Shown here: piece after piece, positions 17,146-25,396 of the stretch
How the letters are laid out: each line of letters opens with the position of its first letter
Numbering within the stretch: position 1 is the stretch's first letter
DNA from: an uncultured Bacteroidales bacterium
Lineage (GTDB): Bacteria > Bacteroidota > Bacteroidia > Bacteroidales > UBA932
NCBI GenBank assembly: GCA_934725575.1
Contig: CAKVCK010000003.1
Location: 1-64,000 of the forward strand
Length of the DNA: 64,000 bases
Reading direction: 5' to 3'
Translations under genes and position numbers: made by a program
The notes under the pieces: model-generated
What the model was told of the DNA's origin: nothing
Databases searched by the model: none
The model's input: the letters and a program-made list of their open reading frames with translations, nothing else

Positions 17146-18570
17146 CTATTTCTGAATATTCGGGAGCTCAAGGCCGAGGTGGCGCTTGCCGTCAAGGACC
17201 TTGAGGTAAAGGGCGATCAGAAGTGCTGCCACGCCGAATCCGGCGAAGATGACGAGCGGAATCGTGTAGTTGTAAGGGATGAACTCCGCTCCGGCGGCCT
17301 TGGCGGCGATGACGGCGGGATTGTCGGCGTTGACACTTGTCAAGACGCTTCCGATCAGCTTAGGGACAAAGCAGAGGCCGATGTTCTGCACCCAGAAGAT
17401 AAGGCAGTAGGCCGAGCCGAGAATCTTCTCGTCGATGATCTTCGGGACAGATGGCCAAAGGGCGGCCGGAACGAGCGAGAAGCTGATTCCGAGCACCACG
17501 ATGGTCGCGAGGGCGAGGAACTTGCTGTGTGTGGCCGGCAGCGCGAAAGCGAAGACCAGATGGCAGACAATCAGAAGCAAGGCGCCCCAGATGAGCATCG
17601 TCGCACCTTTGCCCTTCGTGTCAAGGAACCTGCCGAGGAACGGAGTGATGAGGGCCGCGCCGATCGGGAACCATCTGAATATGTCAGAGGCTGTCCTTGC
17701 GGAGATTCCGTCAAGATTGCACTGGAGCATATTCGCGCCATATCTTTGGAACGGGAAGATCGCTGAATAATAGAGGACGCACAGAAGAGCCACAACCCAG
17801 AAACTCTGCGAAGAGAAGATCTTGCCGAGGTCGCTGAGCTTGAACTCCTCGTCGGAAGACGCCTCCTCTGATTTGATACCGGCCTCCACCAGCTGGCCAT
17901 CGAACTTCTTGTCCATCACACTGAACACAAGGAAGTTGATGAGACCAATGAGAAGCAGCACCGTGCAGAATCCGACAGGTCCCTGCACTCCGCCAAGCTT
18001 GGAGGCGAGTATAGGACTGATCGAGAACACGGAGAACACTCCCACACGCGCGATTGCCATCTCGATGCCCATCGCCATAGCCATCTCCTTGCCCTTGAAC
18101 CATTTGGCGATGGCCTTTGAGACCGTCGTTCCGGCCATCTCGCAGCCGCAGCCAAAGATCATAAAGCCGAGGGCTGCCATCTTGGCGCTGCCAGGCATAG
18201 AGACCCACCAGGTTCCGAGCCACTCGCAGAAAGCCGTGGTCTGGAACCAGTCTGTTATACCTATATATTTAATGGAGGCTCCGATGAACATCATCGAGGC
18301 GGAGAGGATTCCGGTGAAACGGACTCCCATCTTGTCCAGGATGATACCGGCGAGGATCAGGAAACCGCAGACATTGAGGATGTACTCAGCGCTGGCGTAG
18401 GTTCCGAACACGTCCGGGCTCCAGCCCCTCTGCTGCTCGATCAGGGCCTGCAATGGAGACATCACGTCCACGAACATGTAGCCGAAGAACATCATCAGCG
18501 CGATAAGAATGAGGGCGGTCCACCTTGCGGCCGGCGAGTCATTCATCAGTTTTTGGATCTTTTCTGACAT
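17146..18570 (-). CDS. Major facilitator superfamily transporter (second paralogue)
   Basis: The 474-residue protein has about 12 membrane segments, the MFS loop motif GIILDKMGVRFTG, and SKAIAKWFKGKEMAMAMGIEMAIARVG. The hydrophilic stretch KKFDGQLVEAGIKSEEASSDEEFKLSDLGKIF is the central cytoplasmic loop. Two similar transporters side by side suggest a tandem duplication followed by divergence; the N-termini differ most. The start is supported by hydrophobicity beginning at about residue 17. The substrate is unknown; nearby genes give no pathway hint. The upstream 100 bases separate it from the divergent dxs gene. Confidence 0.85.
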   Translation of the reverse strand: MSEKIQKLMNDSPAARWTALILIALMMFFGYMFVDVMSPLQALIEQQRGWSPDVFGTYASAEYILNVCGFLILAGIILDKMGVRFTGILSASMMFIGASIKYIGITDWFQTTAFCEWLGTWWVSMPGSAKMAALGFMIFGCGCEMAGTTVSKAIAKWFKGKEMAMAMGIEMAIARVGVFSVFSISPILASKLGGVQGPVGFCTVLLLIGLINFLVFSVMDKKFDGQLVEAGIKSEEASSDEEFKLSDLGKIFSSQSFWVVALLCVLYYSAIFPFQRYGANMLQCNLDGISARTASDIFRWFPIGAALITPFLGRFLDTKGKGATMLIWGALLLIVCHLVFAFALPATHSKFLALATIVVLGISFSLVPAALWPSVPKIIDEKILGSAYCLIFWVQNIGLCFVPKLIGSVLTSVNADNPAVIAAKAAGAEFIPYNYTIPLVIFAGFGVAALLIALYLKVLDGKRHLGLELPNIQK

Positions 18571-18670
18571 TTGATTATTTCTTTAAAATATATTCGTAAT
18601 GAATGTAAAAATATTCAAACAACTTGCGAATATAAGAAAAATGTCGGAATAAAGTCGTACCTTCGTCCTT

Positions 18671-20539
18671 ATGATTCTAGATAAGATCAATTCTCCTGAA
18701 GACCTCAGGAGACTGGATATAGAGGAACTGCGACCGCTCTGCGGCGAGATCCGGGACTACATCGTCAGGTGCTGCGCGGACAATCCGGGGCATCTGGCGT
18801 CCAGTCTTGGCGCCGTGGAACTGATTGTGGGTCTGCACTATGTGTTTGACACGCCGAAGGACAAACTGGTCTTTGACGTGGGGCATCAGGCATACGCGCA
18901 CAAGATTCTGACCGGCCGGAAAGAGGCCTTCAAAAAGAACAGGATGCCGGACGGAATCAGCGGATTCCCGAACAGGGACGAGAGCGAATATGACGCGTTC
19001 GGGGCCGGACACGCCTCCACCTCGATCTCCGCCGCTCTTGGAATGGCCGAGGCCGCCAAGCTGTCGGGCACAGGCGAGAAGGTTGTGGCGATGATCGGTG
19101 ACGGGGCTATGACCGGAGGGCTGGCACTTGAGGGACTCAACAACGCCGGATGGGAAGATACGGATCTGCTTGTCGTGCTGAACGACAACGATATGGCCAT
19201 CGACGGCAACAAGGGAGCCCTGCATTCATATCTGCTGAAACTGACGACTGATCCGGCCTACAACCGCATCAAGACACGCATCTGGGAAAAGCTCGGAGCT
19301 GGCAAGTTCCGCAACCGGATCCAGCGGCTCGTGCGGAAAACCAAGTCCGGACTGGTCACCACCTCCGGGGGAGACCTCTTTGAGGCGTTCGGGTTCAGGT
19401 ACTTCGGCCCTATCGACGGGAATGATGTCGTGGAGGTCGTCAAGACCCTTCGCCGCCTGAAGGACATAAAGGGGCCGAAAATCCTGCACACCTGCACCGT
19501 CAAGGGGAAAGGCTACGCTCCTGCGGAATCAGACCCTACAACGTGGCACGCCCCGGGGAAATTCAATGCCGAGACGGGAGAAAGGCCGGCCAAGGAATAT
19601 CCCGCAGCGCGTTATCAGGATGTGTTCGGCCAGGTTCTGTGCGAGCTTGCGGAGAACGATCCGAGAATTGTAGGGATAACCCCGGCTATGGCCACAGGCA
19701 GCGGAATGAGCGATTTCGCGGCCCGGTTCCCTGACAGGTTCTTTGATGTCGGGATCGCGGAGGAGCACGCCGTGACTTTCGCGGCCGGACTCGCGGCCGG
19801 AGGAATGAAGCCGTACTGCGTCATCTACTCGTCGTTCGCGCAAAGGGCCTACGATGAAATAATCCACGACATAGCGCTCCAGAGGCTGAACGTGGTGCTC
19901 TGCCTTGACAGGGCCGGACTTGTGGGCGAGGACGGCGCGACCCATCAAGGAGCGTTCGACCTCGCGTACCTGCGCTGCGTCCCGAACACCATCATAGCCG
20001 CTCCGAAGGACGAGACTCAGCTCAAAAGACTCCTCTACACAGGAATGAATATAAAGGAGGGACCTTTTGTCATCCGGTACCCGAGAGGCCTTGGGGAAGG
20101 AACGGACTGGATGAAGGCCGGACCTGAGCCAATGGAAATCGGCAAAGGGGAGAGACTGATGGACGGGGAGAAGGTCGCGGTCCTGGCTCTCGGTCCGGTG
20201 GCGAACAGGGCTGTCGAGGCGGCCGAAAGGCTAAGGGAAGAGACCGGGACCGGGCCGGCCATATTCAACGCCATATTCCTGAAGCCGTTTGACGCGGCTC
20301 TGCTTGAGGAGGCAAGTCATTTTAAGAGGATCGTGACCTTGGAGGACGGCAGTCTCAAAGGCGGCCTTTTCAGTGAGGTCAGTGAATATGTCGCATCGCG
20401 CGGGCTTGACATCGAGGTGAGCGGAATCGGGATTCCGGACAGGTTCATCACACAGGCCTCGGTGGCGCGGCAGAGAGAGGATTGCGGACTGACTACAGAC
20501 CGGATATATTCAGAACTTGTGGAGCTTTTTCAAAAATAA
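18671..20539 (+). CDS. dxs: 1-deoxy-D-xylulose-5-phosphate synthase
   Basis: This TPP enzyme condenses pyruvate and glyceraldehyde-3-phosphate, the entry step of the MEP isoprenoid pathway, and also feeds thiamine and pyridoxal synthesis. The 622-residue protein has DVGHQAYAHKILTGR, the TPP motif VAMIGDGAMTGGLALEGLNNAG...VVLNDNDMAI, KGKGYAPAE, FDVGIAEEHAVTFAAGLAAGG with the catalytic Glu, and CLDRAGLVGEDGATHQGAFDLAYLR. Length and motifs are normal. It is divergent from the MFS gene and its end lies just upstream of a tRNA promoter. Confidence 0.97.
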   Translation: MILDKINSPEDLRRLDIEELRPLCGEIRDYIVRCCADNPGHLASSLGAVELIVGLHYVFDTPKDKLVFDVGHQAYAHKILTGRKEAFKKNRMPDGISGFPNRDESEYDAFGAGHASTSISAALGMAEAAKLSGTGEKVVAMIGDGAMTGGLALEGLNNAGWEDTDLLVVLNDNDMAIDGNKGALHSYLLKLTTDPAYNRIKTRIWEKLGAGKFRNRIQRLVRKTKSGLVTTSGGDLFEAFGFRYFGPIDGNDVVEVVKTLRRLKDIKGPKILHTCTVKGKGYAPAESDPTTWHAPGKFNAETGERPAKEYPAARYQDVFGQVLCELAENDPRIVGITPAMATGSGMSDFAARFPDRFFDVGIAEEHAVTFAAGLAAGGMKPYCVIYSSFAQRAYDEIIHDIALQRLNVVLCLDRAGLVGEDGATHQGAFDLAYLRCVPNTIIAAPKDETQLKRLLYTGMNIKEGPFVIRYPRGLGEGTDWMKAGPEPMEIGKGERLMDGEKVAVLALGPVANRAVEAAERLREETGTGPAIFNAIFLKPFDAALLEEASHFKRIVTLEDGSLKGGLFSEVSEYVASRGLDIEVSGIGIPDRFITQASVARQREDCGLTTDRIYSELVELFQK

Positions 20540-20550
20540 TCGAAAAAGTT

Positions 20551-20580
20551 TTGGAGAATCAGAATTATTACCTATCTTTG
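20551..20580 (+). promoter_or_regulatory. Promoter of the tRNA-tuf transcript
   Basis: TTG at 20551-20553 and TATCTTTG at 20573-20580, 19 bases apart, match the Bacteroidota consensus almost perfectly. It lies 36 bases before the first tRNA. Confidence 0.85.
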
Positions 20581-20616
20581 CAATCCCTTTGTGAAAGGGA
20601 CGTTCTTTAAAATATC

Positions 20617-20690
20617 GCCGATATAGCTCAGTTGGCCAGAGCACGTGATTTGTAATCTCGGGGTCGTGGGTTCGAATCCCTCTATCGGCT
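20617..20690 (+). tRNA. tRNA-Thr (anticodon TGT)
   Basis: Acceptor arms GCCGATA/TATCGGC pair, with discriminator T; T arm GTGGGTTCGAATCCC. The anticodon loop TTTGTAA gives TGT. The anticodon stem CGTGA/TCTCG has a T-T mismatch at its middle pair. Confidence 0.93.
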
Positions 20691-20722
20691 CAAACGGCCA
20701 AAAGCTGTGTCACAGACATATT

Positions 20723-20802
20723 GGGAGGATCGCATAGCGGCAATTGCGGCGGACTGTAAATCCGCTCCTTCGGGTTCGGTGGTTCGAGTCCACCTCCTCC
20801 CA
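20723..20802 (+). tRNA. tRNA-Tyr (anticodon GTA)
   Basis: Acceptor arms GGGAGGA/TCCTCCC with discriminator A, anticodon stem CGGA/TCCG around CTGTAAA, and an extended variable arm, as expected for bacterial tRNA-Tyr. Confidence 0.95.
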
Positions 20803-20810
20803 CAACATTC

Positions 20811-20883
20811 GCGGAAGTAGCTCAGTTGGTAGAGCATCAGCCTTCCAAGCTGAGGGTCGCGAGTTCGAACCTCGTCTTCCGCT
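20811..20883 (+). tRNA. tRNA-Gly (anticodon TCC)
   Basis: Acceptor arms GCGGAAG/CTTCCGC, D arm GCTCAGTTGGTAGAGC, anticodon stem-loop CAGCC TTCCAAG..., giving TCC, and T arm GCGAGTTCGAACCTCG. Confidence 0.95.
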
Positions 20884-20892
20884 CTAACAAAA

Positions 20893-20964
<72 letters not shown>

Positions 20965-21005
20965 CAAACTGCATTATTTAGTTTACTCATTTAAATCATA
21001 ATATT

Positions 21006-22199
21006 ATGGCAAAAGAAACTTTCCAAAGAACGAAGCCGCACGTCAACATCGGTACAATTGGCCATGTTGACCACGGTAAGACGACTTTGACTGCCGCAAT
21101 CACCAAGGTTCTCGCCGAGAGAGTCTCTGGTAACGCCGACAAGGTAAAGTCTTTCGATCAGATCGACAATGCTCCTGAGGAGAAGGAGCGTGGTATCACC
21201 ATCAACTCCGCTCACGTAGAGTACGAGACAGAGAAGCGCCACTATGCTCACGTAGACTGCCCAGGCCACGCTGACTACGTTAAGAATATGGTTACCGGTG
21301 CCGCTCAGATGGATGGTGCCATCCTCGTTGTAGCCGCCACTGACGGTCCTATGCCTCAGACCCGTGAGCACATCCTGCTCGCCCGTCAGGTGAACGTACC
21401 TAAGATCCTCGTCTTTATGAACAAGGTTGACCTTGTTGACGACGCCGAGATGCTCGACCTCGTTGAGATGGAGATCCGCGACCTCCTCGGATTCTATAAG
21501 TTCGATGAGAACTGCCCTATCATCCGTGGATCCGCTCTTGGTGCCCTCAACGGAGAGAAAGTATGGGAAGACAAGGTTATGGAGCTTATGAACGCTGTTG
21601 ACGAGTACATCCCTCAGCCAGTTCGTCAGAACGAGAAGCCATTCCTTATGCCTATCGAGGACATCTTCTCAATCACCGGTCGTGGTACCGTTGTTACAGG
21701 TCGTATCGAGACTGGTACAATCCACGTCAATGATCCGGTTGAACTCGTAGGTTTCGGTGACGCTCCAAGAAGCACTGTTGTAACAGGTGTCGAGATGTTC
21801 CGCAAGCTCCTCGATCAGGGTGAGGCCGGAGACAATGTAGGTCTTCTCCTCCGTGGTATCGACAAGAAGGAAGTAAAGAGAGGCGAGGTTGTCGCCAAGC
21901 CAGGCTCTATCACTCCTCACAAGCACTTCAAGGCTCAGATCTACGTCCTCAAGAAGGAAGAGGGTGGACGTCACACTCCATTCCACAACCACTATCGTCC
22001 TCAGTTCTTCATCCGTACTCTTGACGTTACCGGTGAGATCACCCTTCCAGAAGGAGTCGAGATGGTTATGCCAGGCGATAACGTTGAGATCGACGTTCAG
22101 CTCATCACTCCTGTAGCCCTCAACGAAGGTCTCCAGTTCGCTATCCGTGAAGGTGGCCGTACCGTTGGTGCCGGACAGGTTATCAAGATCGAAGAGTAA
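21006..22199 (+). CDS. tuf: Elongation factor Tu
   Basis: The 397-residue GTPase delivers aminoacyl-tRNA to the ribosome. It shows the G1 motif GHVDHGKT, the switch segment RGITINSAHVEYET, DCPGHADYVKNM (G3), VFMNKVDLVDD (G4) and the RGTVVTGRIETG start of domain 2. Length is standard. It follows four tRNA genes from a shared promoter and precedes tRNA-Trp and secE. Codon choice is distinctly that of a very highly expressed gene, with fewer GAATAT hexamers than its surroundings. Confidence 0.99.
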   Translation: MAKETFQRTKPHVNIGTIGHVDHGKTTLTAAITKVLAERVSGNADKVKSFDQIDNAPEEKERGITINSAHVEYETEKRHYAHVDCPGHADYVKNMVTGAAQMDGAILVVAATDGPMPQTREHILLARQVNVPKILVFMNKVDLVDDAEMLDLVEMEIRDLLGFYKFDENCPIIRGSALGALNGEKVWEDKVMELMNAVDEYIPQPVRQNEKPFLMPIEDIFSITGRGTVVTGRIETGTIHVNDPVELVGFGDAPRSTVVTGVEMFRKLLDQGEAGDNVGLLLRGIDKKEVKRGEVVAKPGSITPHKHFKAQIYVLKKEEGGRHTPFHNHYRPQFFIRTLDVTGEITLPEGVEMVMPGDNVEIDVQLITPVALNEGLQFAIREGGRTVGAGQVIKIEE

Positions 22200-22246
22200 T
22201 TCTTCAACATAAGGGACGGATGTCCAAGGATGTCCGTCCTTACCAC

Positions 22247-22317
22247 AGGGGAATAGAACAAGGGTAGTTCAGCGGTCTCCAAAACCGTCGATGTGGGTTC
22301 GAATCCTGCTTCCCCTG
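22247..22317 (+). tRNA. tRNA-Trp (anticodon CCA)
   Basis: Acceptor arms AGGGGAA/TTCCCCT with discriminator G, anticodon stem CGGTC/ACCG around TCCAAAA giving CCA, and T arm TGTGGGTTCGAATCCTGC. Its position between tuf and secE is standard for Bacteroidota. Confidence 0.95.
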
Positions 22318-22402
22318 CTAAAAATATCAAAGGTTACGATTTGGTAATTGTTTAACAGACATCGTAGACGCTTCCAAATTACGAGGTCCATTAAATGCAA
22401 AG

Positions 22403-22591
22403 ATGAGAAAGTTCATTAACTATTGCAAAGAGTCCTACGTGGAACTCACCAAGAAGGTCACTTGGCCGACCTGGGACAAGCTTCAGAGCTCTGCCCTTCT
22501 GGTTATGGTCGCAACGGTGATCCTCGCTTTGGTTCTCTTCGTGGTTGACTTCGCTTTCGAGCATCTGATGACGGCAATTTACACATTGTAA
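22403..22591 (+). CDS. secE: Preprotein translocase subunit SecE
   Basis: A 62-residue single-span SecE. The N-terminal amphipathic helix ends in the conserved VELTKKVTWPTWDKL segment, followed by one membrane helix (LLVMVATVILALVLFVVDFAF). It joins SecY and SecG in the export channel. Its position before nusG is the conserved bacterial order. Confidence 0.96.
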   Translation: MRKFINYCKESYVELTKKVTWPTWDKLQSSALLVMVATVILALVLFVVDFAFEHLMTAIYTL

Positions 22592-22605
22592 TTTTTCCGA
22601 TTACT

Positions 22606-23169
22606 ATGGGTGAAATGAAATGGTATGTCCTTCGGACAGCGGGAAGCAAGGAAAAGAAGGCCAAGGAATATCTTGAGAAAGAGATTGAAAGGTTTGGCCT
22701 CCAGGATCAGGTCGCACAAGTACTTGTTCCGGTTAAGCGTGAGATAGTAACCAAGAATGGCAAGAGAAGAGTGGTTGAGAAGCCGCTCTATCCTAGTTAT
22801 GTCTTGATTCAGGCTCAGCTTAGCCCGGAATTGGAGTATATTATCCGCAACGATATTCCTGGAATGTCCGGTTTCCTGACAGAGAAGAAGGTGACAGGCG
22901 CCAACACCGAAAGAGTCCCGGTGCCGATCAGGGATGAGGAGGCACAGCTGATTCTCGGAAATCAGGATCAGAATGTGGACAATCCGGTTGAGACCGAGGT
23001 CAACTTTGAAGTCGGGGAGTCAGTCAAGATCACCGACGGGCCGTTCAGCGGTTTCAGCGGAACAGTCGATGCTATCGAGGAAGACAGAAGCAAACTCAAA
23101 GTGGTAGTTGTGATTTTCGGCAGAAAGACTCTGCTGGAACTCAGCTTTACTCAAGTAACAAAAGAATAA
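22606..23169 (+). CDS. nusG: Transcription termination/antitermination factor NusG
   Basis: The 187-residue protein has the NGN domain (KWYVLRTAGSKEKKAKEYLEKEI, PLYPSYVLIQ) and a C-terminal KOW domain (FEVGESVKITDGPFSGFSGTVDAIEEDRSKLKV). It binds the RNA polymerase clamp and couples transcription to translation or Rho. It lies 14 bases after secE and 9 before rplK. Confidence 0.97.
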   Translation: MGEMKWYVLRTAGSKEKKAKEYLEKEIERFGLQDQVAQVLVPVKREIVTKNGKRRVVEKPLYPSYVLIQAQLSPELEYIIRNDIPGMSGFLTEKKVTGANTERVPVPIRDEEAQLILGNQDQNVDNPVETEVNFEVGESVKITDGPFSGFSGTVDAIEEDRSKLKVVVVIFGRKTLLELSFTQVTKE

Positions 23170-23178
23170 CAAACAATT

Positions 23179-23622
23179 ATGGCAAAAGAAGTTACCGGAT
23201 TCATCAAGCTCCAGATCAAAGCAGGGGCCGCCAATCCAGCGCCTCCGGTAGGACCGGCTCTCGGTTCCAAAGGCTTGAACATTATGGACTTCTGCAAGCA
23301 GTTCAATGCGGCGACACAGCAGAACGCCGGAAAGATCGTGCCTGTAGTCATTACGGTCTATTCAGACAAGTCCTTCACGTTCGAGGTAAAGCAGCCACCT
23401 GTAGCCATTTCGCTCAAGGAAGCCGCTAAGCTTCAGAAAGGCTCTGGTGAGCCTAACAGAAGAAAGGTTGCCTCCATCACCTGGGATCAGGTAAAGGCAA
23501 TCGCGGAAGGCAAGATGCCTGACCTCAATGCTTTCACCATCGCGGCCGCTATGAAGATGGTTGCAGGAACAGCAAGGAGTATGGGTATCAAGGTCACCGG
23601 AAAATTTCCTGAGAACCTTTAA
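23179..23622 (+). CDS. rplK: 50S ribosomal protein L11
   Basis: 147 residues: FIKLQIKAGAANPAPPVGPALGSKGLNIMDFCKQFNA is the classic N-terminal domain (thiostrepton-binding site with 23S rRNA), and TAMKMVAGTARSMG-type helices form the RNA-binding C-terminal domain. L11 forms the base of the ribosomal stalk. Confidence 0.98.
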   Translation: MAKEVTGFIKLQIKAGAANPAPPVGPALGSKGLNIMDFCKQFNAATQQNAGKIVPVVITVYSDKSFTFEVKQPPVAISLKEAAKLQKGSGEPNRRKVASITWDQVKAIAEGKMPDLNAFTIAAAMKMVAGTARSMGIKVTGKFPENL

Positions 23623-23636
23623 TTTTCACACGCGAA

Positions 23637-24347
23637 ATGAGTAGAATTACAAAAAACCAGAAAGCTGTCGTCGCAAAGTACGACGCTTCAAAGCAGTACA
23701 CTCTTGCCCAGGCTTGTGAAATGCTGAAGGACATCACCTTCACAAAGTTCGACGCTTCTGTCGAGCTTTCGGCCAACCTTGGTGTTGACCCTCGTAAGGC
23801 GAACCAGATGATCCGTGGTGTGGTAAGTCTCCCTCACGGAACAGGAAAGGTTGTCAGAGTCCTTGTTCTTTGTACTCCTGACAAGGAGAACGAGGCAAAG
23901 GAAGCTGGTGCGGATTATGTTGGTCTCGATGAGTACGTAGAGAAGATCAAAGGCGGCTGGACTGATGTAGATGTCATCATCTGCACCCCTTCGGTTATGG
24001 CAAAGGTCGGTGTTCTTGGTCGTATTCTCGGTCCAAGAGGACTTATGCCTAACCCTAAGACCGGCACCGTTACAATGGAAGTCGGTAACGCCGTTAAGGA
24101 TGTCAAGGGCGGTAAGATTGATTTCAAGGTCGACAAGACCGGTATCATACACGCGGCCATCGGCAAGGTTTCATTCACTCCTGCGCAGATCTGCGAGAAC
24201 GCGTCAGCTTTGCTGAACGAGATTCTGAAACTCAAGCCTCAGGCTCTCAAGGGCACATATCTCAAGAGTGCGTCCATCTGCACTACTATGAGCCCTGGTA
24301 TCAAGTTAGATGTCAAAGCATTCACAAGCGGCAGCGCTGCTGAGTAA
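23637..24347 (+). CDS. rplA: 50S ribosomal protein L1
   Basis: 236 residues, normal length. It contains DASVELSANLGVDPRKANQMIRGVVSLPHGTGK, LGPRGLMPNPKTGTV and the closing SASICTTMSPGIKLD. L1 forms the mobile L1 stalk at the E site and in many bacteria represses its own L11 operon mRNA. Confidence 0.98.
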   Translation: MSRITKNQKAVVAKYDASKQYTLAQACEMLKDITFTKFDASVELSANLGVDPRKANQMIRGVVSLPHGTGKVVRVLVLCTPDKENEAKEAGADYVGLDEYVEKIKGGWTDVDVIICTPSVMAKVGVLGRILGPRGLMPNPKTGTVTMEVGNAVKDVKGGKIDFKVDKTGIIHAAIGKVSFTPAQICENASALLNEILKLKPQALKGTYLKSASICTTMSPGIKLDVKAFTSGSAAE

Positions 24348-24361
24348 AAAAGGATTTCATT

Positions 24362-24892
24362 ATGAAGAAGGAATTAAAAGACCAGATTATTGAAAGCATC
24401 TCAGCGCTCCTTAAGCAGTACCCTAACTTCTATGTCGCTGACATCGAGGGTCTGAATGCTGAGAACACAGTAAAGCTCCGCCGCGCCTGCTTTGAGCAGG
24501 GGATTAAGCTGACAGTCGTAAAGAACACACTTTTCGCTCACGTTCTCAAAACTTTGGAGAACGAGGAAATGAACCAGCTCCTCCCTGTCCTCAAAGGTAA
24601 CACGGCAATTATGTACACCGAGACTCCTAACGGACCTGCGAAACTCATCAAGAAGTTCCAGAAGGATATGGGCAAGCCTGAGCTTAAGGGCGCCTACGTA
24701 CAGGAGTGTGCGTTTGTCGGAGCGGAAAAACTCGACGAACTCTGCGCTATCAAGTCCAAAGAGGAACTCATCGGAGACATCGTATCTCTCCTCCAGGCTC
24801 CTATGCGCAATGTCATCTCCGCTCTTCAGAACGGTGGTGGCAGCACAATCGCCGGACTCGTCAAGACACTCTCGGAAAAAGAAGAAAAATAA
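24362..24892 (+). CDS. rplJ: 50S ribosomal protein L10
   Basis: 176 residues: KELKDQIIESISALL, VADIEGLNAENTVKLRRACFEQGIKLTVVKNTLF, and a C-terminal helix (LLQAPMRNVISALQNGGGSTIAGLVKTLSEKEE) that binds L7/L12 dimers. Follows rplA by 14 bases. Confidence 0.97.
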   Translation: MKKELKDQIIESISALLKQYPNFYVADIEGLNAENTVKLRRACFEQGIKLTVVKNTLFAHVLKTLENEEMNQLLPVLKGNTAIMYTETPNGPAKLIKKFQKDMGKPELKGAYVQECAFVGAEKLDELCAIKSKEELIGDIVSLLQAPMRNVISALQNGGGSTIAGLVKTLSEKEEK

Positions 24893-24919
24893 TAACAAAC
24901 AATTTAATAATTATCAATT

Positions 24920-25294
24920 ATGGCAGATGTAAAAGCACTTGCAGAAGAGTTGGTTAACCTTTCTGTAAAAGACGTTCAGGAACTTGCAAAGGTTCTCAAG
25001 GAAGAATATGGTATTGAGCCAGCAGCCGCTGCTGTTGCAGTAGCTGGTCCTGCGGCGACCGCTGACGCGGCTCCGGCAGAGCAGACTGAGTTCGATGTAG
25101 TCCTCAAGTCAGCCGGCGCAGCCAAGCTTCAGGTTATCAAGGCCGTTAAGGAGGCTCTTGGTCTCGGTCTGAAGGAAGCTAAGGATCTCGTTGACGGCGC
25201 TCCTAAGACTGTTAAGGAGAAGGCCTCTAAGGCTGAAGCTGAGCAACTGAAGGCTGCCCTTGAAGAGGCAGGCGCCGAAGTTGAGGTTAAATAA
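24920..25294 (+). CDS. rplL: 50S ribosomal protein L7/L12
   Basis: 124 residues with an N-terminal dimerisation helix, an Ala-rich hinge (about 35-53) and the C-terminal domain EFDVVLKSAGAAKLQVIKAVKEALGLGLKEAKDLVDGAPK, which contacts elongation factors. A hairpin terminator follows before rpoB. Confidence 0.98.
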   Translation: MADVKALAEELVNLSVKDVQELAKVLKEEYGIEPAAAAVAVAGPAATADAAPAEQTEFDVVLKSAGAAKLQVIKAVKEALGLGLKEAKDLVDGAPKTVKEKASKAEAEQLKAALEEAGAEVEVK

Positions 25295-25322
25295 CCCAGC
25301 TTCCCCTGGCGGGAAAATCATC

Positions 25323-25358
25323 AGGTTTAGAGCCTAGGAAAGGCTCTAAACCTTTTTG
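25323..25358 (+). terminator. Terminator/attenuator between rplL and rpoB
   Basis: A perfect 12-bp stem (25323-25334 with 25342-25353, arm AGGTTTAGAGCC) and a 7-base loop are followed by TTTTTG. It probably lets only part of the ribosomal-protein transcription enter rpoBC, as the leaky attenuator does in E. coli. Confidence 0.85.
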
Positions 25359-25396
25359 TCGTATTAAGTTTTTCTCCATTTCCTAAAGGCAGATCA

